Made by a program: the position numbers and the translations under genes. Shown here piece after piece: positions 6,130 to 10,574 of a stretch of 10,574 nt of DNA (position 1 is its first letter; the number at the start of each line of letters is the position of its first letter). The notes below the pieces were generated by a model. It did no database searches. It had not been told where the DNA came from and worked only from the letters and a program-made list of their open reading frames with translations. The stretch comes from Acidimicrobiales bacterium. Its GTDB lineage: Bacteria; Actinomycetota; Acidimicrobiia; Acidimicrobiales; Acidimicrobilacustridaceae. The DNA lies in assembly GCA_023261915.1 (NCBI GenBank), contig JALRFT010000236.1, positions 1 to 10,574 on the forward strand. The letters run 5' to 3'.

Positions 6130-7197
6130 ATGTCACCTTCCGCCGTCGACTGGTCGTTGGCGGAACGAGTGGCGGTGCGGGTGGCCGGCCGGGAACCCTT
6201 CGCCGAGTCGTACCACGCCGACTCTCTCCGTCCGGACTTCGATCGGTTCACCGCCCTTGCCGAAGATCTGGTGGCGGACTGCACCGGCCTGCGCAGTGCC
6301 GCGGGTCCTGCCCGGGCCCGGGTGACTGATCGGGCCGGTTGGATCCAGGCCAACCTCGCCTCGTTCGGGCGTCTGCTCCGACCGGTGCTCGAACGCTTCG
6401 ACACGGCTGCGGGGGCGAACCTCCTCGCTCCCGTCACCAGTCGCGTCACCGGTGCCGAGGTCGGCTTGATGTTGGGCTGGCTCAGCACCCGTGTGCTGGG
6501 GCAGTACGACCTGTTGGTCATTGAGGACGAAGCGCCCGACGAACAGGACCTCGTCTACTACGTCGGGCCCAACGTGCTGTCCCTCGAACGGCGATTTGCC
6601 TTCCCCCCGTCGGAGTTCCGGTTGTGGCTCGCTCTCCATGAGGTCACCCACCGCGCTCAGTTCACCGGTGTGCCGTGGATGCGACCCCACTTCCTCGGGA
6701 TGGTCGAACAGGTCGTGTCCGCCGTGGGGCCCGACCCTGCCCGGTTCGCTGCCGCCATCGGGCGAGCAGCCGATGCCCTGCGCAGCGGGCGCAACCCGCT
6801 TGCTGACGGTGGAGTGATGGCTCTCGTGGCATCAGATGAACAGCGAGAGGTCATGGAGCAGATGTCCGGCCTGATGAGCCTGCTCGAGGGGCACGGTGAC
6901 GTGACCATGGATCGTGCCGGTGCCCATCTCATCCCGTCGGCGCCACGGTTCGCCCGGGTGCTGCGTCAGCGCCGCCAACAGGTGAGCGGACTGGCGCGGG
7001 TGTTCCAACAGGTCATCGGTCTCGAGGCCAAGTTGGCCCAGTACGAACAAGGTGAGCGGTTCATCGCCGTCGTCGAGTCCGAGGATCCCGCCCTCATGGA
7101 TCGGGTGTGGTCCGACCCGGCGCTGTTGCCGTCCCTGGCGGAGATCCGTCAGCCCGAGACATGGGTGGCGCGGGTGCGGGCCGGTGCACCCACCTGA
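6130..7197 (+). CDS. DUF2342-type zinc-dependent metalloprotease-like protein
   Basis: A 355-residue protein of the actinobacterial DUF2342 family, annotated as zinc-dependent metalloprotease-like; one branch is labelled coenzyme F420 biosynthesis-associated. It carries HEVTH (170-174), the HEXXH zinc motif, inside ALHEVTHRAQF, and a downstream LLEGHGDVTMD (Glu253, His255) that probably supplies the third ligand. Other family-like stretches are AGWIQANLASFGRLLRPV and GLMLGWLSTRVLGQYDL. It has no signal peptide or membrane helix and should be cytoplasmic. The Mycobacterium tuberculosis relative Rv3626c likewise lies beside tilS (Rv3625c) and hpt (Rv3624c). The ATG at 6130 lacks a clear ribosome site, but an in-frame TAG at 6109 leaves no earlier ATG or GTG. 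Its last 14 bases overlap the tilS start. The protease substrate, if any, is unknown. Confidence 0.88.
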   Translation: MSPSAVDWSLAERVAVRVAGREPFAESYHADSLRPDFDRFTALAEDLVADCTGLRSAAGPARARVTDRAGWIQANLASFGRLLRPVLERFDTAAGANLLAPVTSRVTGAEVGLMLGWLSTRVLGQYDLLVIEDEAPDEQDLVYYVGPNVLSLERRFAFPPSEFRLWLALHEVTHRAQFTGVPWMRPHFLGMVEQVVSAVGPDPARFAAAIGRAADALRSGRNPLADGGVMALVASDEQREVMEQMSGLMSLLEGHGDVTMDRAGAHLIPSAPRFARVLRQRRQQVSGLARVFQQVIGLEAKLAQYEQGERFIAVVESEDPALMDRVWSDPALLPSLAEIRQPETWVARVRAGAPT

Positions 7198-8116
7198 TCT
7201 GCCGCCGTCCGACGCCGCTCGTGACGCGCTCTGTGCCTCGCGGCTCGCACGCTGTTCGTTTCCACCGTCGGGCACCCCTTTGGTCTGTGCCGTATCCGGC
7301 GGCGCTGACTCTCTCGCCCTGTTGATCCTCGCCGTTGCGGCCGGATGTGATGTCACCGCCGTACACGTCGACCACCAGTTGCGACCGGGGTCGGACCGTG
7401 AAGCGTCGCTGGTCGCCGACGCCGCCCGGCAGCTCGGTGCCAAATTTCGGGCCGAACAGGTGACGGTGGAACCGGGGCCGAACCTTGAGTCCCGGGCCCG
7501 CGACGCGCGCTGGTCGGTGCTGCCCGACGACGCCGCCACCGGCCACACGGCTGACGATCAGGCCGAGACCGTGCTCCTCAACTTGTTGCGCGGGACGGGT
7601 GTGTCGGGTCTGGCCGGGATGCGCACCGGTCGACGTCATCCGATTCTCGGGTTGCGTCGATGGGAGACCGAGGAGCTCTGTCGGGCGTGGGGGTTCACCC
7701 CGGTCGAGGATCCCTCCAACCGGGATCCGGCGTACCTGCGCAACCGGGTGCGCCACGAGGTGCTCCCGCTGCTCGGCGACGTCGCCGGACGTGATCCGGT
7801 GCCCCAGTTGGTGCGCACAGCGTCCCAGGCGCGTGCCGCCATCGACCATCTCGCAGCGGAAGCGGATCGACTCGTGCCTGACCCCACTGACGTTGCGGCA
7901 TTGCGCGCAGCGCCGTGGGCCGTGTCGTCGGTAGCTCTGCACCGGTGGTTGCGTCAGTGTTCTCCCGCTGGTCAACCACCTGACGCGGCGTCGGTGGAAC
8001 GGGTACGGGCCGTGGTCGACGGGGTGCATCGGGCCACCGAAGTTGTCGGTGGGTGGCGGGTGGTCCGCAGTGCCGGGCGTCTGTCTCTCGCGCCGCCGGC
8101 CGAGCGAGCCGTCTAG
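7184..8116 (+). CDS. tilS: tRNA(Ile)-lysidine synthetase
   Basis: A 310-residue N-type ATP pyrophosphatase that attaches lysine to C34 of the tRNA-Ile with CAU anticodon, so that it reads AUA and is charged with isoleucine. The PP-loop SGGADS is at 38-43. The family motifs HTADDQAET (121-129), LLRGTGVSGLAGM (134-146) and DPSNRDPAYLRNRVRHEVLP (177-196) follow in order. The C-terminal part (about 205-310) is shorter and less conserved, as in other short actinobacterial TilS proteins. I chose the GTG at 7184, which overlaps the end of the DUF2342 gene by 14 bases and leaves a normal N-terminus before the PP-loop. The frame is open back to an ATG at 7052, but that part is only the shadow of the upstream gene. 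The stop TAG shares bases with the hpt stop on the other strand. Confidence 0.94.
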   Translation: MHPPDLPPSDAARDALCASRLARCSFPPSGTPLVCAVSGGADSLALLILAVAAGCDVTAVHVDHQLRPGSDREASLVADAARQLGAKFRAEQVTVEPGPNLESRARDARWSVLPDDAATGHTADDQAETVLLNLLRGTGVSGLAGMRTGRRHPILGLRRWETEELCRAWGFTPVEDPSNRDPAYLRNRVRHEVLPLLGDVAGRDPVPQLVRTASQARAAIDHLAAEADRLVPDPTDVAALRAAPWAVSSVALHRWLRQCSPAGQPPDAASVERVRAVVDGVHRATEVVGGWRVVRSAGRLSLAPPAERAV

Positions 8117-8670
8117 GACGGGCCGCGGTAGACGCGGATCTCGTCGAGGTTGCGGTAGCGCTCGGCGACGTCGAGGCCGAACCCGAGGACGAAGTCGTCG
8201 GGGATGGCGAAGCCCACGTAGCGGAGGTCACTGCGCTCCACGGTGTCGGCCCGGGCCAACAAGGCACACACCTCGAGCGAGGCCGGGTTGCGTGACGTGA
8301 GGTTCTTGCGCAGGTAGGTGAGCGTCAGGCCCGAGTCGATGATGTCTTCGACCAACAGGACGTGACGTCCGGTGAGATCGGCATCGAGATCCTTGACGAT
8401 GCGCACGACCCCACTCGTCTTGGTGGCGCTTCCGTAGGACGACACGGCCATGAAGTCGAACTCGACCGGAAGATCGATGGTGCGCGACAGGTCCGCCATG
8501 AACATGAACGCCCCTTTGAGCACCCCGACGAGCAGGGGCGCCTCACCGGCGTAGTCGGCAGTGATGGCCGCCCCGAGTTCAGCGATTCGGGTGTGTAACT
8601 GCTCGGAGGTGATGAGCACCTCGCCGAGTGTGGGATCGGTGTCGCGGTTCCATGCCGTGGTGTCGCTCAC
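8113..8670 (-). CDS. hpt: hypoxanthine-guanine phosphoribosyltransferase
   Basis: A 185-residue cytoplasmic salvage enzyme that joins hypoxanthine or guanine to PRPP, giving IMP or GMP. The PRPP loop HVLLVEDIIDSGLTL (103-117) holds the paired acidic residues Glu108-Asp109. Earlier come the LLVGVLKGAFMFMADL segment (46-61) and the flexible-loop region SSYGSATKTSG (77-87). The base-binding end is YVGFAIPDDFVLGFGLD (151-167) followed by AERYRNL. Length and motifs are standard. The start is a GTG, with a TAGGGT box 8 bases upstream and no good ribosome site, which suggests a leaderless message. In mycobacteria hpt reads in the same direction as tilS; here it is inverted and meets tilS tail to tail. 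It diverges from folE with 110 bases between the starts. Confidence 0.96.
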   Translation of the reverse strand: MSDTTAWNRDTDPTLGEVLITSEQLHTRIAELGAAITADYAGEAPLLVGVLKGAFMFMADLSRTIDLPVEFDFMAVSSYGSATKTSGVVRIVKDLDADLTGRHVLLVEDIIDSGLTLTYLRKNLTSRNPASLEVCALLARADTVERSDLRYVGFAIPDDFVLGFGLDVAERYRNLDEIRVYRGPS

Positions 8671-8678
8671 GAAGGCGC

Positions 8679-8684
8679 ACCCTA
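8679..8684 (-). promoter_or_regulatory. candidate -10 box for leaderless hpt
   Basis: On the minus strand TAGGGT is followed by 8 bases and then the GTG at 8670. The surrounding CACTAGGGTGC matches the box before the MFS gene at 10 of 11 bases. No -35 hexamer is visible. AGGGTG, 7 bases before the start, could instead act as a poor ribosome site. Confidence 0.4.
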
Positions 8685-8738
8685 GTGGCCCGTCCCACCC
8701 CCTCCGGTCTGACCGTGCCTCGGGCTGGGTTCACCCCC

Positions 8739-8744
8739 TATCCT
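8739..8744 (+). promoter_or_regulatory. weak candidate -10 box for folE
   Basis: TATCCT fits TANNNT and would give a leader of about 30 bases that includes the GGAGG ribosome site. TCTGAC (8708-8713) resembles a -35 element but lies too far upstream (25 bases), so the call rests on the -10 alone. Confidence 0.3.
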
Positions 8745-8769
8745 CTCCCACGTCCGCAGTCGGCGGATC

Positions 8770-8774
8770 GGAGG
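8770..8774 (+). promoter_or_regulatory. ribosome binding site of folE
   Basis: GGAGG, the best Shine-Dalgarno match in the window, lies 6 bases before the ATG at 8781. It settles the start against the longer open frame that begins at 8628. Confidence 0.75.
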
Positions 8775-8780
8775 TACCCC

Positions 8781-9407
8781 ATGACCGAGACCACGCCATC
8801 GGCGGTGAACGGTTCGCCCGTCGGTGACCCAGCACCCCCCGTCGATCACGATCGCCTCGAGGCCGCCGTGCGCGAGATCCTCATTGCCATCGGTGAGGAC
8901 CCGACCCGTGACGGCCTGCTGGCCACCCCTGGTCGGGTGGCGCGTATGTACGCCGAGGTCTTCGCCGGTCTGTCCGAGGATCCGGCTGATCACCTCGCCA
9001 CCGTGTTCGAAGCGGATCACGACGAGATGGTCATGGTCCGTGACATCCCGTTCGCGTCAATGTGTGAACACCATCTCGTGCCATTCCTGGGGCGGGCGCA
9101 TGTGGCCTACATCCCCAACGCCGACGGTCGCATCACCGGATTGTCCAAGCTGGCCCGGCTGGTGGACGGGTTCGCCCGTCGACCCCAGGTGCAGGAACGG
9201 CTCACCACTCAGGTGGCCGACGCCCTCGTGGCGCGTCTGGAGCCCAAGGGTGTGCTGGTCATCATCGAGGCCGAGCACCTGTGTATGACGATGCGCGGGG
9301 TGCGTAAACCCGGCTCGTCAACGGTGACCTCGTCAGTGCGGGGGTTGTTCCGTGAGAACGCCGCCACCCGCAGCGAGGCCATGCGACTCGCCATGGGCCG
9401 CGACTGA
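8781..9407 (+). CDS. folE: GTP cyclohydrolase I
   Basis: A 208-residue cytoplasmic enzyme that converts GTP to 7,8-dihydroneopterin triphosphate and formate, the first step of folate synthesis. The zinc ligands are visible as Cys95 and His98 in SMCEHHLVPF and Cys168 in HLCMTMRG, matching E. coli Cys110, His113 and Cys181. His97 corresponds to the catalytic His112. Other family stretches are DPTRDGLLATPGRVARMY (40-57), GRITGLSKLARLVDGFARRPQVQERLT (split across 116-142) and the C-terminal GVRKPGSSTVTS (173-184). The first 22 residues are a variable tail. This is the canonical zinc-dependent type IA enzyme. folP follows after 5 bases, so the two are surely co-transcribed and probably translationally coupled. 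GuaB and Hpt in the same window feed its substrate pool. Confidence 0.98.
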   Translation: MTETTPSAVNGSPVGDPAPPVDHDRLEAAVREILIAIGEDPTRDGLLATPGRVARMYAEVFAGLSEDPADHLATVFEADHDEMVMVRDIPFASMCEHHLVPFLGRAHVAYIPNADGRITGLSKLARLVDGFARRPQVQERLTTQVADALVARLEPKGVLVIIEAEHLCMTMRGVRKPGSSTVTSSVRGLFRENAATRSEAMRLAMGRD

Positions 9408-9412
9408 GTGGG

Positions 9413-10243
9413 GTGTCCCCCCTGCTGACCCCTTCGGCGGTCCCCATCCCCGCCGTCATGGGGGTGCTCAATGTCACCCCGGACTCGTTTTCCGACGGCG
9501 GGGAGCACGACGATGTGGAACGAGCCGTGGCTCGCGGGCTCGCCATGGTGTCCGAGGGTGCGATGGTCATCGATGTCGGCGGCGAGTCGACCCGGCCGGG
9601 AGCCGAGCCGGTGGGCACCGAGGAGGAACTGCGCCGTGTCGTGCCGGTGGTGGAGATGCTCGCCCACGCCCTTGACGGCTCGGCGCGCGTGTCGGTCGAC
9701 ACCCGGTCGCCGGTGGTGGCCGCGGCAGCCGTCGATGCGGGGGCCACGCTCATCAACGACGTTTCGGCGACGTTGTGGCCGGTGGCGGCCGAGCTGGGGG
9801 TCGGGTGGGCGGCCATGCACGGCTGCGACGACCCCCGCACGATGCAGGTCAATCCCACCTACGACGACGTCGTGGCTGAGGTGGTGGCGTTCCTCGTGGA
9901 ACGGGCGTCGACGGCCGTTGGCGCCGGGGTGGCCGAGGTGTGGATTGACCCGGGGTTCGGGTTCTCCAAGACCCCCGAGCACAACCTGCAGGTCCTGGCC
10001 CGCCTCGACGTGTTCGTGGCCACCGGCTGGCCGGTGATCATGGGAACCAGTCGCAAGAGCACGTTGGGGCTTCTGCTCGCCGAAGCGGACGGCGGGGCCG
10101 AACCGGTCCCCGTGGATGACCGGCTTGAGGGGTCGGTGGCGACCGCGGTGTGGTCGGCGTTCCAGGGAGCGGCAATGGTGCGGGTCCACGACGTGGCCGC
10201 CACGGTGGGGGCCTTCACCGCCGCCTTCGGCCAACCCCGCTGA
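9413..10243 (+). CDS. folP: dihydropteroate synthase
   Basis: A 276-residue cytoplasmic TIM-barrel enzyme that condenses hydroxymethyl-dihydropterin diphosphate with p-aminobenzoate to give dihydropteroate; it is the sulfonamide target. The two family signatures are present: MGVLNVTPDSFSDGG (16-30) and DVGGESTRPGAEPV (54-67). SVDTRSP and INDVSA follow, then MHGCDDPRTMQ, GTSRKST (Arg214-Lys215, the diphosphate-binding SRK motif) and the closing RVHDV. Length and motif order are normal. The start is a GTG 5 bases after the folE stop, with no separate good ribosome site, which suggests coupling. The first ATG in frame (at 9458) would remove the start of the first barrel strand. folB and folK, which follow folP in mycobacteria, do not directly follow here. 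Confidence 0.97.
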   Translation: MSPLLTPSAVPIPAVMGVLNVTPDSFSDGGEHDDVERAVARGLAMVSEGAMVIDVGGESTRPGAEPVGTEEELRRVVPVVEMLAHALDGSARVSVDTRSPVVAAAAVDAGATLINDVSATLWPVAAELGVGWAAMHGCDDPRTMQVNPTYDDVVAEVVAFLVERASTAVGAGVAEVWIDPGFGFSKTPEHNLQVLARLDVFVATGWPVIMGTSRKSTLGLLLAEADGGAEPVPVDDRLEGSVATAVWSAFQGAAMVRVHDVAATVGAFTAAFGQPR

Positions 10244-10255
10244 ATCTGCCCGGCG

Positions 10256-10276
10256 TCGGCCACCCTTAGTGGCCGA
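10256..10276 (+). terminator. hairpin after folP (possible terminator)
   Basis: TCGGCCAC (10256-10263) and GTGGCCGA (10269-10276) form a perfect 8-bp stem around the loop CCTTA, 12 bases after the folP stop. No T run follows directly. A T6 tract lies at 10305-10310, behind a weaker fold at about 10280-10298. Confidence 0.5.
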
Positions 10277-10279
10277 GCC

Positions 10280-10288
10280 TGTGGATAA
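10280..10288 (-). other. perfect DnaA-box 9-mer
   Basis: TGTGGATAA is the exact reverse complement of TTATCCACA, the highest-affinity DnaA site. One base further on, TTGTCCGTG (10290-10298) on the other strand matches the actinobacterial box TTGTCCACA at 6 of 9 bases. The site lies between genes. Binding is inferred. Confidence 0.5.
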
Positions 10289-10370
10289 GTTGTCCGTGTG
10301 AACCTTTTTTCCGCTGAAATCAGGGGTTTTCGGCTCGTTTCGGCCCCGTGCCGGTGTGAAAGATGGCACG

Positions 10371-10574
10371 ATGTTCGCCGTGGCAGTCAAGGGCAAGTGG
10401 CAGCAAGGGATCGTTCCCCGGAATTTTCACTGGATTATCGAGGGCCAACTGGCCGTCTGTGAGCGGCCGGGTGGGTACGGGGTGAACCACCGGCGGGTGC
10501 GCCGCCAGGAGGAAATCGTCTGGATCCGTGAGCAGGGGTTCACCTCGGTGATCTCGCTCATCGGGGCGCCCCAC
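10371..10574 (+). CDS. N-terminal part of a DUSP23-like dual-specificity phosphatase (cut by window end)
   Basis: An ATG at 10371 opens a frame that runs 68 codons to the window edge without a stop. The stretch PRNFHWIIEGQLAVCERPGG and then EEIVWIREQGFTSVISLIG resembles the start of the small phosphatase DUSP23/VHZ, which has NFSWVLPGRLAG followed by a helix and GVRHLVSLTE. In that family this is the substrate-recognition and first-strand part, and the catalytic HCxxGxxR loop comes about 60 residues later, outside the window. It would be a cytoplasmic phosphatase acting on phosphotyrosine, phosphoserine or a small phosphate ester. A GTG at 10356 is an in-frame alternative start. It follows the folP terminator region, so it probably has its own promoter. 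The assignment rests on remembered similarity without the active site. Confidence 0.6.
   Translation, partial: MFAVAVKGKWQQGIVPRNFHWIIEGQLAVCERPGGYGVNHRRVRRQEEIVWIREQGFTSVISLIGAPH

Noticed and set aside
7094..8029. Minus-strand open frame opposite tilS
   Set aside because: tilS carries all its motifs over this stretch, while the antisense frame has none and is Arg/Gly/His rich.
9209..10396. Long open frame on the minus strand opposite folE/folP
   Set aside because: It is the mirror of two certain genes in GC-rich DNA, and its His/Arg/Gly/Pro-rich product has no recognisable domain.

Overview
The window is GC-rich, densely coded bacterial DNA from an actinobacterium. Three things support this: an actinobacterial-type DUF2342 metalloprotease next to tilS, hpt and folE-folP, a gene set also found close together in mycobacteria; a SigR/SigH-type sigma factor beside a zinc-binding RsrA-type anti-sigma factor; and frequent GTG starts. 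Acidimicrobiia is my best guess for the class, but that is inference from the overall look and is not shown by a marker.

Layout. Positions 15-90 hold a complete tRNA-Thr(CGU), followed by a terminator-like hairpin. An amidohydrolase (192-1928, +) runs towards an MFS transporter (2010-3287, -). The MFS gene diverges from guaB (3414-4916, +). After guaB, on the same strand, come an ECF sigma factor (4967-5548), its anti-sigma factor (5624-5917), a 42-residue single-pass membrane protein (5987-6115), a DUF2342 metalloprotease-like protein (6130-7197) and tilS (7184-8116). hpt (8113-8670) lies on the opposite strand and meets tilS tail to tail, the two stop codons sharing one CTAG. hpt diverges from folE (8781-9407), which is followed after 5 bases by folP (9413-10243). 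A 127-base spacer then carries a hairpin, a perfect DnaA-box 9-mer and a T6 run. The last gene, from 10371 and cut by the window end, is the start of a DUSP23-like phosphatase.

Functionally, much of the window concerns purines and what is made from GTP. GuaB makes XMP on the way to GMP, Hpt salvages hypoxanthine and guanine, FolE turns GTP into dihydroneopterin triphosphate, and FolP joins the pterin to p-aminobenzoate. TilS and the tRNA gene belong to translation. The sigma/anti-sigma pair is probably a thiol-oxidation switch.

I see no mobile element, CRISPR array, phage gene or clearly new multi-gene system. The points most worth a second look are the flipped hpt with shared stop codons, the lone DnaA box after folP, a cluster of probable leaderless starts (two share an almost identical 11-base box), and the tiny membrane protein that has its own apparent promoter just behind a strong hairpin.
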